From Tanytarsus gracilentus (lineage: Eukaryota; Arthropoda; Insecta; Diptera; Chironomidae): 64,000 nucleotides of DNA. Where the stretch lies: contig JAXRKN010000018.1 of the NCBI GenBank assembly GCA_038502055.1, forward strand, positions 62,001 to 126,000, given 5' to 3'. Position 1 is the stretch's first letter. Each line of letters begins with the position of its first letter. Made by a program: the position numbers and the translations under genes. This document shows, one piece after another, positions 12,701-22,900 of the stretch. The notes beneath the pieces were generated by a model. It was not told where the DNA came from. It did not search any database and was given only the letters and a program-made list of their open reading frames with translations.

Positions 12701-14630
12701 CCATCGTGTCCATTCAATTTTCCCCTTTCCGCATCAGAAACTCCTTAATTGCTTTAGCGGACTGTAATTGAGCGGGTTCTGGTGGTTGTAAAGAGTGAAA
12801 AGTTTTCACAGATGTTGGCGTTTGAGGTCGCTTGCGAGTAAAATTTTTAAATTGGAAGACAAAATGTGAAAACAAAGTCATTAAAAAGTTTACGAAGGAT
12901 TTTTTTGTGTGCAGTAAATTTTCGCTTCAAAGAGTTGAGAAAGAATTTTTTTCGTTCAATTAAATTGAGGCGAGAGAAAAAAATTCGATTTAGGTAAAAA
13001 GAATTTTAGGATTTTATAAAAATTTTAAAAAATTATTTGTAAAAAAAATAATTTAATTAAAAAAATTAAAACCCACCATTTTTTGCCTTAAAAGCTCAAA
13101 AATTTATCAAATTTTTATCATCAACAAAAACTTTTTTCACTCTTTCACCTCAGATCATCATATTCACCCTCGAATAACTCACAAAATGCACACAAAAAAT
13201 ACCGCAGCAAAAATATTCAACAACAAAATTCTTCTTTTCCTATCTCGAGGGTAATTTTTCGCAGCATTCGAGATAACGAAGGCAGTTGAATGAACGATTT
13301 TCATTAATTTTCCGTTTTCCGACTCTTAATTTTCCTTCTTTTTTTCTCTGCTGCGGTTTGAATCTAAAATCTTCACCTTAATGCCTCGAGGCTTTTCACG
13401 CCATGTCCATTGGATTTGACATTTTTGTTGGTTTTATCTGCACCAAATGTGTCAGTTGATTTGTGGAGGGGTGGATGAGAGATGCTTTGAGGGTGGGTGA
13501 GTGACAAAAGAGGATAACAAAGAAAATTATCTAAGACACTTTTGGGAAATTTTTTCGGCTTATTTTTTACAATTATAAAAATTTAAGTTTTTAAAAATTA
13601 AAAAAAATATCAAAAAATGGAAAAATTTTAAAAATTATTAATCAAAAATTGAAATTAAAAAATATTTTAATTAATTTAAATTTTTTAATTTGAATAAAAA
13701 ATAAAGAGATAATTTTAAAACTTTTGCTTTCGAAAATAATTAAAAATATTCAAATCTTCTCTCTTCCTTAATTAATTCAATTTTCCGTCACTCTCAACCC
13801 ATTTAACCTAAAACACAAATCTCTTTCACTCTTATCTCGAAATTACGTCAAGATGAAAATTAGTTGGAGCTTGTAAAACTTTCCTCGAGCGTCAATCATT
13901 GTCGCTCTCATTCGACGTTTGATAAGAAAATCGCAGGCTAAAATTCTCCACCTGGCAATAAAAGTGAATAATGTTAAAGAGGATGGAAAAAAAGTCGCAA
14001 ACTATCTTCTTTTTTGTGTGTGGCGTTAATTTATCTTTTGTGTTATCTGGTGAATGTCTCATGGGAGTTGAAGGGGAAATTTATCGTCGAATAGTAGAAG
14101 AAATTTCTTGTGATCAAATTTTTTCAAAATATTTCGACAGAAATTAAATCCTGAAACAAATAAAATAAAGAACGTCTTTTAAATAATTTTTAAATTTTAT
14201 ATTTAATATTTTAAAAAATTTAATTTGAATTTTTTAAATCTTTAATTATTAAAAAATAAAATTTTCTTTCACTAACTTAAACCACTTCCTCCCACCCATA
14301 AAGTCATCGAGCATTGTCTCAGCATGAAATTTAATATTCGACACATGAGGAGGGAGCTCAGGTTCATTCCACTCGCGTCTAATCTCATTATAGGCTTAAT
14401 CACACATGAAGTGAAAATACAATTAGAATTTAATCGAGTATGTGGGGGATTTTGCATCGTAGGGTGAAAAGCATAAACTCGATGATAATCACGCTGTGCG
14501 TTCAAAATTGTGTGGCTTCTGGCAAAGTATAAAAAAATACATTGTCGAATCTTGTAAAATTTTCAACATTTCCTGGCGCTGTTAAAATTGTTGAAGGAAA
14601 TGAAAAGTCAAAAAGACAAAATTTTCTATT
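9790..14630. other. 4.8-kb intergenic region
   Basis: AT-rich DNA without a supported gene. It carries one degenerate repeat (10807-10955). Short open frames here are low complexity and lack splice context or domains. Confidence 0.6.
10807..10955. repeat. Degenerate tandem repeat
   Basis: Three to four imperfect units of roughly 40 bases with the shared core TTTTAATCTCACGATTAA and ATTGAATTTAAA. No coding potential. Confidence 0.7.
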
Positions 14631-14662
14631 TATATAAATAAGTTTGAAATAATTTTAATTCA
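14631..14662 (+). promoter_or_regulatory. TATA + Inr core promoter of the lipase-like gene
   Basis: TATATAAA at 14631-14638 is followed by TTCAATC with its A at 14662, 31 bases downstream. The inferred 5' UTR is 13 bases. Confidence 0.65.
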
Positions 14663-14674
14663 ATCATTTTTAAA

Positions 14675-15758
14675 ATGGATTTGATAACAATTTTATCACT
14701 TTTAGTAGTTGCGGTTGGTGCTACACCATCGTACGATGACATCAAGGTAAGTTTTTAAAAATTATAGTTCCAAATCATAATATTTAAATCCAGGTAACTT
14801 ACTACGGTTCGTCCATCACCGAAACACTCAACTACACCCAAACGAACGCCTCAAGCTCATCCTCACTCTCAACCACTTATTTCGATCCAGCCAAGAAAAC
14901 AGTCGTAATCACGTTCGGATGGAATATAATTCCATCTGATGAAGGTCCTCGAGCAATAATCAACGCATATTTGTTACGCAAGAGCGATTGGAATGTTCTC
15001 TATGTCGATTGGTCTGCTTTCGCTAAATGCATGATGGCTCTCGATATTGTCAGAAGAATTAATCCGGTTGCGAATACGACGAAGAAAATTCTACAAGCAA
15101 ACACAAATTTTAATGCTTCGAATGTTCATTTTATTGGAGCTGGCTTTGGTGCATTGATTTTTGGCGCAGTCTCGAGAAATATACAAAACGTTAGTCGACT
15201 GACAGCTTTGGATTCGGCGAATTTCTTTAATCTTTTAAATATTCCATATAACATGAGTAAAGTCGTCAAAGTTTCAGCTGGTGACGCGAAATTTGTTGAC
15301 ACAATTCACACGAACGATGACGCGCTTGGCGATGCAAAAGTTCAAGGTCATGTCAATTTCTTTCCAAGCGGTGGCAAAAAACAGCCTGGATGCAATGTTA
15401 CACTGCAAAGAGCTTTCAACTCTTTTGGTCGGTTTTAAATTTTAAATCATCAAAAAAATTGATTAATTTTTCCTTCTTCTTCTTAGTCAACAAAACCGCT
15501 TTCCAACTTTTGACCTGCAGCAATCAACGAGCTTGGAGATACTACGTTGAGTCCATCGGCAGAACTTCTTCATCTCAACCTTTCATCGCAAAAGAGTGTC
15601 CATCTAGTGCTAAAACTTTTACAGCATCAACTTGCACCACAACTTCAACAGCTTCGATGGGTTTCTTCGCTGATGTCTCGACAACAAATCGTGACAGAAA
15701 AATTTCCGTAAATTATTTTGTGGATGTGAATTCAGCTTCAACTTTTTCGAAGAATTAG
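14675..15758 (+). CDS. Secreted lipase-like protein lacking catalytic residues
   Basis: Pancreatic-lipase superfamily fold. Exons 14675-14746, 14794-15427 and 15487-15758 join to 325 residues. A signal peptide (to about residue 17) precedes the alpha/beta hydrolase core with WNVLYVDW, VHFIGAGFGA, LDSANF and the GHVNFFPSGG..QPGC block typical of the family. The nucleophile motif GxSxG is GAGFG (139-143), so Ser is Gly141. The Asp of LDPA is kept (D164). The histidine expected in CSHxRA is Asn248 (CSNQRA). Two of three triad residues are therefore gone and hydrolysis is unlikely. Dipteran yolk proteins are the known precedent for such dead lipases; a storage, binding or gut role is possible but unproven. 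AATAAA follows the stop by two bases (15761-15766). Confidence 0.88.
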
Positions 15759-15953
15759 AAAATAAAGAATGATCTGAATTGTTTGCGACTAGACGGTCGT
15801 AAATCATTTGTTGGCTATTTTTATTGCACCTGCGAGCGATTTTTCGGCATTGAAATTTTTGTGGCTTTATATTAAATTTCTTAGAAAAAATTTAGTTGAA
15901 AATTTGAGTCATAAATTATAAAAAATATTTAAATCAATTAAAAAGATTAAAAT

Positions 15954-16114
15954 TTGATTAGCATTGAATAACGATTGACACTCATTTATTCTCTCTATCA
16001 CTCTAAATTTTTATTAGAACATAATGCATTTCACAGACAAGGTCTGCATCTTCAGATGACTCAATCGATACTAAATTATATTCTCTCAAAATTTGAGAGA
16101 TGTCAATTTACAAC
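15954..16114. repeat. Left 161-bp inverted terminal repeat of the Penelope-like element
   Basis: Reverse-complement partner of 17527-17687. It begins 14 bases from the stop codon of the element frame. Confidence 0.9.
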
Positions 16115-16127
16115 AAAAATGCTGTCG

Positions 16128-17666
16128 TCATGATGTAAAGTCAAAAAGTTTTGAAACTATTGGTGGTTCTCCAGTGTTCATAAGTCTGTCGCTGTTGGCG
16201 ATGTACATACTCTCGTACGCGTCCAGCTGCATGTGATTTTCGACTTTTCTTATTAGCTTAATGTCCCCCTTTTTGTGGCCTGCTCCATTACAATGCCGTG
16301 ATACCGAAGATTTTTCTATCTGTCTATTTTTTATCGCATTTTCGTGCTCCTTTTCTCTGATTTCGATTCTCCTCTTCGTCTGCCCGATGTATTTTTGTTC
16401 ACAATCTTCACAAGGGATTTCATAAATTCCCGCTTGCTCTTCTTTTGGTCTCTTATTTTTTCCGTTGCCGAGGATGTTTTTTAATTTACCTCTGTTCGAG
16501 TAGCACACATTTATTTTCTTCTTTTTCAAGACTGACTCTATTTTAAATGTTAGAGGGGAGTAAAAGGGCATTACAGCAATGCGAGTGATCTCTTTTCCAT
16601 TATAATCTGTCGTGGTCAATTTTCTCTTTCTTTCGAGTGGTTTGAGTGTGGTGATTCGAGACAGATCGTGCTTGTTTTTGTGTTTCTGATTTATGTTGTT
16701 AACGACCTCTTCTTTAAAGCCGTTAATTGTCGCCATGTGTCGTAAATACTTGAGCTCTTTCGCTCTTCTTGCATCAGACAGCGGGAGGTTCCACATACGG
16801 AAAATGTTCGACTCAAATGTTGCAAACTTGTGTGCATAGTGATGATGCGAGCTTTTCGGTATGCACAATGGAGCATCAGTAGGCTTACGGTAAATGTCAA
16901 TTTCGATTCTTCCATCATTTCTGATGAGTCGTGTGTCGAGGAAAGGTAACGAATCATCCGATTCTAATTCATGCGTAAATTTCATCGCTGGGTGAACCAA
17001 ATTCAATTCCTTCAAGACGTTTTCAACCTCGTCTCGATTCACCACGCACAAGACATCATCGACATACCTCTGCCAATTCTTGGGGAACCACATCGATTGT
17101 TTTATTCTCATCTCAATGCCGCCCAAAAACACTTCCGTGATAATTGAGGAGAGATTGTTCCCAATGAAAAGACCTTCTAGCTGCGTGTAATACTCCCCAT
17201 TGAACTCAAAAATTCGTTGGTCCAGCACAATGTTCATCAGTCCAACTATCAATTCCGCTTCGTCGTCAGAGATATCCTGACCCGATATCCAACCCTTACA
17301 CATGCTAAAAGCCTCCTCCAGTGGTATGCTCGGGAAAAGTGCCTCAACGTCGAACGACACCATGACCTCGTTCTCATTTATGATCATGCCATTCATACCA
17401 CTCGCCATCTCAAAGCTGTTTTTGACACTGAGACTCTCAGGAGGTTTCAGGGTACGGAGCTTTTTGACCAACCACTCGCTAATTTTTGATGTTGGAGTAT
17501 TCACGTTCGATATCACAGGTGTTGATGTTGTAAATTGACATCTCTCAAATTTTGAGAGAATATAATTTAGTATCGATTGAGTCATCTGAAGATGCAGACC
17601 TTGTCTGTGAAATGCATTATGTTCTAATAAAAATTTAGAGTGATAGAGAGAATAAATGAGTGTCAA
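16128..17666 (-). CDS. Penelope-like reverse transcriptase with GIY-YIG endonuclease, 5' truncated
   Basis: 512-codon uninterrupted frame. The first 46 or so residues are encoded by the right inverted repeat and are probably not part of the original protein. RT motifs follow: SFDVEALFPSIP (104-115), GLFIGNNLSS (165-174) and catalytic YVDD (201-204). A linker leads to the GIY-YIG nuclease with GIYEIPC (413-419), YIGQTKRR (426-433), HE (441-442) and the catalytic-type E485. Penelope RTs usually have further N-terminal RT fingers and an upstream domain; these are missing, so the copy is 5' truncated, although the remaining frame has no stops. Intactness of the frame and identical repeats suggest a recent insertion. 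Whether it can be expressed is unknown. Confidence 0.88.
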   Translation of the reverse strand: MTLIYSLYHSKFLLEHNAFHRQGLHLQMTQSILNYILSKFERCQFTTSTPVISNVNTPTSKISEWLVKKLRTLKPPESLSVKNSFEMASGMNGMIINENEVMVSFDVEALFPSIPLEEAFSMCKGWISGQDISDDEAELIVGLMNIVLDQRIFEFNGEYYTQLEGLFIGNNLSSIITEVFLGGIEMRIKQSMWFPKNWQRYVDDVLCVVNRDEVENVLKELNLVHPAMKFTHELESDDSLPFLDTRLIRNDGRIEIDIYRKPTDAPLCIPKSSHHHYAHKFATFESNIFRMWNLPLSDARRAKELKYLRHMATINGFKEEVVNNINQKHKNKHDLSRITTLKPLERKRKLTTTDYNGKEITRIAVMPFYSPLTFKIESVLKKKKINVCYSNRGKLKNILGNGKNKRPKEEQAGIYEIPCEDCEQKYIGQTKRRIEIREKEHENAIKNRQIEKSSVSRHCNGAGHKKGDIKLIRKVENHMQLDAYESMYIANSDRLMNTGEPPIVSKLFDFTS

Positions 17667-17687
17667 TCGTTATTCAATGCTAATCAA
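17527..17687. repeat. Right 161-bp inverted terminal repeat of the Penelope-like element
   Basis: Reverse complement of 15954-16114. The annotated ATG of the RT frame (17666) lies inside this repeat. Confidence 0.9.
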
Positions 17688-18059
17688 GTTAAAAGCTCTC
17701 TACGTGTTCCGAACATAACTTTACTTAAGATTAAAATTATTGAGTTGAAATTTTTTAGGTTTTTGATTTATCACAAAAAATTTTGGGTGACGTCATGTTA
17801 TAAATTCTATTGTTTAAAAAAATTACAAGTTTAGAAAAATATTTTAATATTTAAAATATTCTAAAAAAATCCTTAAAATTTTTTTTTTCATGAAATTTGC
17901 ATGCAAATGTTTAAATGATTGCATGATTTGCTTGCAATGTGTCTAATAATTAATTAAATAAAAATTAACAAAATTGAATCAACTTTTTTAAAAACTCTAC
18001 AAAACTATTTTAATTTTTTTATTAAAATATTTAAACTTTTATTCAAATTTTTAAAAACT
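17688..18059. other. Intergenic between Penelope-like element and GILT
   Basis: AT-rich DNA; nothing recognised apart from the expected GILT 3' end. Confidence 0.5.
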
Positions 18060-19051
18060 CTAAAAAACTTCACTAATTTTATTGCACTCCGGATTGTCAA
18101 CTAACTCACACAAAAATCCTTTTAAATCTTTTCCAGAATTATAATCAGGAATTTTTCCATTCAAAGTGATTGTCGGAACGCCATATCTGATGCTCAAAAC
18201 AGGAGTCGTGAGTTTCTCAAAGTAGAGCTGTTGCTCGGTCGCTTCATCGCCTTCAACGCATTTAAGAATTTCATCGTAATTTACTCCAAATTGTTCGACG
18301 CAAATGCGAGGATCTCTGTAGGTGTTATTTTCAGACTCAAGAAACTGCATTTGGCACGTGACGTAAGCGGTCTTTAAATGAGTAATTTTGATTAATTTAT
18401 TGAGATTTAGATTTAAAAAGTTTTACCTGCATATCTTGATCGGGGAAGCGGAGAAGCATGCAACCTTGAACTTTGTTACCGAAACATTCCTTAAAATATT
18501 TTAGAAATTTTTGAATTTTAATTTTCGGTTTAATAAATTAATTAATTTTTAATGAATAATTAATTTAAATTTTTTAAAGTCTCACATCAGGTCCATGCTG
18601 ACAAACAAACTCAGTTTTCCCTTCTGGAGTTTGAGAAGACTAAAAATGAGAAAAATTTAATTTTTAAAAAATTTCAACTCAAGTATGAAAAGTTTAAGCA
18701 TGTCATAAACTTTTTACAACGCTCTAAAACTTCTAACTTACATTTGATTTTCCAAAAGGCACAAAAGTGATGTCCAAATCCCGTTTAAAAGCCTCGTACA
18801 AAGGCTGAAGTTCATTACTTAAAAATCGAACTGAATATGGACAAAGTGACTCATAGAAAATGTCCAGCTTGATCTGATTTAAAAATGAAATTAAAAAAAT
18901 TAATAAAATCTCAAATATGAACACAGAAAAATTTAATTAATTTTTTTTTCTTCTCTAGACAAATTTGAGGTTATTCACTTTGACTCACTTTCGACATGCA
19001 TGATAAGCTCTCGTGAGCGAACAGACAAAAAATTATCAACAAAAATTTCAT
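18060..19051 (-). CDS. GILT: GILT-like thiol reductase
   Basis: Gamma-interferon-inducible lysosomal thiol reductase family: reduces disulfides of proteins in endosomes and lysosomes; insect members are linked to immunity. Five exons, 19051-18989, 18873-18742, 18639-18586, 18489-18427 and 18371-18060, all phase 0, giving 207 residues. A signal peptide (to about residue 17) is followed by YESLCPYS, where the active site is C32-P-Y-S35: the second cysteine of CxxC is replaced by serine. The family signature CQHGxxECxxNxxxxC is matched exactly at 78-93 and is split by an intron after CQHGPD. The C-terminal half has GVPTITLNG, matching the thioredoxin-fold cis-Pro region. CxxS versions could still act by a monothiol route; that is inference. 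The gene is divergent from the promoter at 19756. Confidence 0.93.
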
Positions 19052-19755
19052 GATTAAAAAAATTATTCGTCTTAATCCGCTGACACTTGAAGTGCGACTA
19101 ATTTAAAAATTGATAAGAGAAAAAAGTCAATGTATTTCAGTTTTTATCAATGTTTGACTTTTAATTCTTGATTATTAATTTAATTAATTAAAAAAATTTT
19201 TTATAAGTTGAATGATTTTAAAATTTAATAAAAAATTTCTATTTTTTATTAATTCTTTTGTTGTTTTGTTTAAAAAGATGCTGATTTGAAAATTTTTGAT
19301 ATTAGTCTAAATCACCATCAAAAAGTTTTCATTGAAAAGTCAAATTTTGAAATTTTATTTATTTTTTAAATTAAATTATTAATATAAAATTTTTTATCAG
19401 GTAATCTCCTAAGGTTTTTTCAATTAACTGCAAAAAATTTTCATTGAAAAGTCAGACAGATTTTTTGATATAATTAACAAATTTGATCACTGCAACATTA
19501 TGTAAAATGATTCTAAATTTCTAAATTAAGAAATTTATTTGATTGAAATTTAAAACATCAAATTTTTTATGTAAAAAAGCATTGCATGTCATAATAAATT
19601 CTTTTGACCTTCATCCAATAAAAAAGTTTTTTCTTCTTTTCTACCGAAAAAAGTAAACAGCTGTTTTTGATTTTCTCTCTGAGAGAATTGCCGGCACTTT
19701 CTCGTACGTAAAACGTAAGCGAGTATACGAAGATTTTCATTCATACTGCGGGTTC
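19052..19755. other. Region between divergent GILT and DBH-like promoters
   Basis: Contains the GILT promoter region (minus strand; a TTATCA GATA-type site lies about 75 bases upstream of its ATG) and the upstream region of the plus-strand promoter at 19756. No gene seen. Confidence 0.5.
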
Positions 19756-19788
19756 AGTTTGTCGTGAAGTGTCGATGTGAAAAGACGT
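19754..19788 (+). promoter_or_regulatory. TATA-less Inr + DPE core promoter
   Basis: TCAGTT puts the Inr A at 19756, and AGACGT at 19783-19788 matches the DPE consensus RGWYVT at exactly +28 to +33. No TATA box lies 30 bases upstream. This is a textbook fly-type Inr-DPE pair on the plus strand. The next plus-strand gene is the DBH-like gene. Confidence 0.75.
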
Positions 19789-19915
19789 GAAAATTCAGTT
19801 CGGTCGAGAATTTTGTTGCAGCTTTAGAAATTTACTAGGAATTGAGTTTTGAATGTAAAAATATAAATAATTAGTGGAAAAATCACTTTGTGGATTGAAA
19901 TAAATAGAAATTAAG
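19756..19915 (+). other. Inferred 5' UTR exon of the DBH-like gene
   Basis: From the Inr-DPE start to a donor AAG|GTGATT at 19915/19916. The matching acceptor is proposed at 27484-27485 (CTCTCTCCACAG). Linkage to the DBH-like gene is inference from strand, order and splice-site quality. Confidence 0.4.
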
Positions 19916-22900
19916 GTGATTTAATATTTTTTTGGAAAAATTAAAAAATTAAAAGGTTTGAATTGAAAAATCATTGCGATGCAAATTGTAGAATCAAAAG
20001 TTATTAATTAAATAAAGAATTAAAAATTTATAAAATTAAATAAATGAAAAATTTATATTTATTTGATGAAGTTTAAAAATTTAAACGCTTTTTAAAAAAA
20101 ATTGAAATATAAATATATTTCACGGCACGAACTTAAAAATTTTATAAAATTTTTGAAAATTAAAAAAATAATTTAAAAAAATCTCACTTAAACACTCAAC
20201 AATCCCTTCTCTAAATTTTCAACCTTCTTTTTCTTCGACATCTAAAAGTTCTCAACATCCTTAAATGCCAATTAATTTGCTGTTGATGTTTACTGTACAT
20301 AAAAAACCAATTACCAAGGCTTGAAATTAATTAAAAATTAATCTGTAAGCGAGAAAAGATTTTCCTTGTAAATAAGTGAGAGCGAAAATTAAGTTGGGTT
20401 TAAATTTGAGGAGAAAGAAATAAAAAAATATTTAAATAAAAATAAAAAATTTTCGAAATAAAATAAATTAACAGAAGCTGTAAATAGTTTTTTGATATCA
20501 AAAGATTAAAAGTTTGACAGCAAAAATCTCAAACTCGTCAAAAACTTTTCAATAAGCTCGACAACAGATCAAAAATTTTCCTCTCAACTTTTTAACTATC
20601 AACAATTTGAAACTTTCAGACTTTCTCTCATAAAAATTCTCGAACTTCCTTCATAATTTTCTCGCATCCTCACTTCACTTGCAGAAGATCAAATTTTTCT
20701 GAGAAAAAATTTTCCATCTAGTTAATTTTATCCCTCGACAAGTTAAATTTTTCCCATCTCAAAGCTATTTATTTTTGATATTTATCGAATTACTCGATCT
20801 TGAACCTCACTTCAAGCCAATTCTCTCATTTTTCTTTTTATTATTTTTTATGCAAACACTAACCAGACAAATTAGCAAAGATTTACTCAAACAACCTCTC
20901 ATAATGGCTTTGAATTGTTGATGAACCATTATGGACAGTGATAATCATAAATTTAAACACATCAAAGAGAAAAAAAAGATTAATATTGAATTTTTTTCTG
21001 TTTTCTTTTTTGCCAGGATGAAAATGTGAAATTTATGAATGAAAAATTTATCTACAAGTGGTCGAAAAAATATTTATAGAAATTAAAGTGGTCGAACATC
21101 AAAAAGAAAGTTAAAAAAATATTTTAAAATAAGAAAAAGTATAGAAAAAATTTAAAAAGTGAAAATTTTTAAAAAATTGCAATTGAACTCAAAAAATTAA
21201 GACTTAAAAAACTAACAAGCAAAACAAGTTATAAAGTTTTCCTAAAAAAGTTCAGAAAACATTTAGAGGAAAAACTAGAAAAAATTTACCGAAAAATTTC
21301 ACTAATAAAAATTTATTTTCAAAAGTGAAAAACTCGCAAAATTTTCCTCCCATCAAATATAAAAAAGATCACAAAGAATTTAAATATAAAAAAACATCGA
21401 GAAAATTTTATGATAAAATATGATAAATTGTGTTTATGTTCCGCAAAAGTGATTGAAAGGCGGTCAAAAAAAGTTGGATTTACAGCTTTCACAAAAAAGG
21501 ATCGAATTATCATAAAAAAGAGAGGAGAAAAACTTTTCTCGAAAAAAGGATAAATTATGAGCGAAGGATAAAGTCAAATTCAGAGTCAGGTGGGTAAGAA
21601 GAAATTCCTCTGTCGATGCTTGAGGCATTTTTATGAGGTTCTTCGATTTTAGTGTTTTACCGTTATTTTCCGTTGATTTAACAATTTTTTGTGGTGCAGA
21701 AAATTAGGAAATTGTTTTAATGGTTTTTGGCGGGAAAATTCGGAATTTTAATGTCAAGGTCGATAAATTTTATTGCTGGAAGTCGTTAAAATTTTTGGGT
21801 GGAAAAATAATTGAAGTTGAAGGTATTTTTATGAATGGGTTTTTGGGTGAGGTTGGATGAAAATATTTATTGTATTTTTTTGGTGTTTTTATTTAATTTT
21901 TAAATGAAGTTCTTAATGTGAAATTCGTTAAATTTTTTTTGTTTAAAACTTTTTGTCATTTTGACTTTTAAAATTTTATTCCTCGACCTCTAAACCTAAA
22001 ATTCATTAAACCGTAAATCCACTAATTAAATCACATTACTTGAAAATAAATATTTGTGAATTAGTTTCCATTAAATTAAAATCCACTTATGGACATATAA
22101 AAAATTTCCGTTATATTAAAATTATATTATTTTTCAAAATTAATTTTTTAAATTTTTGCTATAATTTACCCATAGTTTCCTAATTTCAACTTAAAATTTT
22201 TTTCCAAAATATTTTTCAATCTCTTAATATTTTTTTTTAATGTCCAAACGTTGCGAAAAAAATCAAAAAAAAATTCTTTGTTTGTCATCTCAAAATAATT
22301 TGACGTCATTTCGCTTTAATTTATGATCTCAAAACGTAAAAATTAAAGTCCAATTATCCGATGACTAATTACGGTCGTCATTGTCATGACTCTCACAGTA
22401 TAAATGCTGAATTGAGTCATCACAAAAGCAAGCAAAAGCACCTTAACCTTCATGAATATTAATTAGCTCTGCTGCTGTTTGTGTGTGTTTTTGTAATGAG
22501 AAGGCAGATTTTTTTCGACCATGCTGCGAGTCAGCACTGCTCAGAATTAATGCGAGAATGCTTGAGAAATTAATTCGCTCATTAATTTTGCGGTTCTCGA
22601 TTTCGATTAGCAAGAAAAAAGCTGACGGAGCTCTTGAGACACTCGATTGAGTTCGAAATTAAATTTATTTCCTTTTTTGAACGAGTTAATGAGTTAAAAA
22701 GTCCGGTTGATGATGATGAGTGGGTTTTTAGGATAAAAGTTGTTATTTGATAAATTTAGAATTAAATAAAACCAGCTGAAAAAGTTCAATTTTTTCCAAT
22801 TTTGTCAATCCAACATTTTTCATCTATTTTTGCACTCAAATTCTTCTTCTTCCACCTTCACGGCACGCGAAACCGAATCAAGTTAAAGTCATTAATTAAT

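Larger units (their letters stand above)
15954..17687 (-). mobile_element. Penelope-like retroelement between inverted terminal repeats
   Basis: A 1.73-kb unit with 161-bp inverted repeats at 15954-16114 and 17527-17687 enclosing a single RT + GIY-YIG frame on the minus strand. The repeats look identical by eye and contain their own short palindrome (CTCTCAAAATTTGAGAG type). Penelope-like elements are known for direct or inverted terminal repeats and 5' truncation. No clear target-site duplication is seen; TTAAAA occurs close to both outer ends and could be one. Confidence 0.85.

Noticed and set aside
14272..14505. 77-residue minus-strand frame upstream of the lipase-like gene
   Set aside because: No domain, lies in putative regulatory DNA, no splice or promoter support.
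16691..17538. Open frames antisense or alternative to the RT
   Set aside because: Shadows of the Penelope-like reading frame with no independent motif.
22399..22430. TATAAAT followed by GAGTCATC
   Set aside because: Spacing to the Inr-like site is about 21 bases, too short, and no gene follows within several kb.
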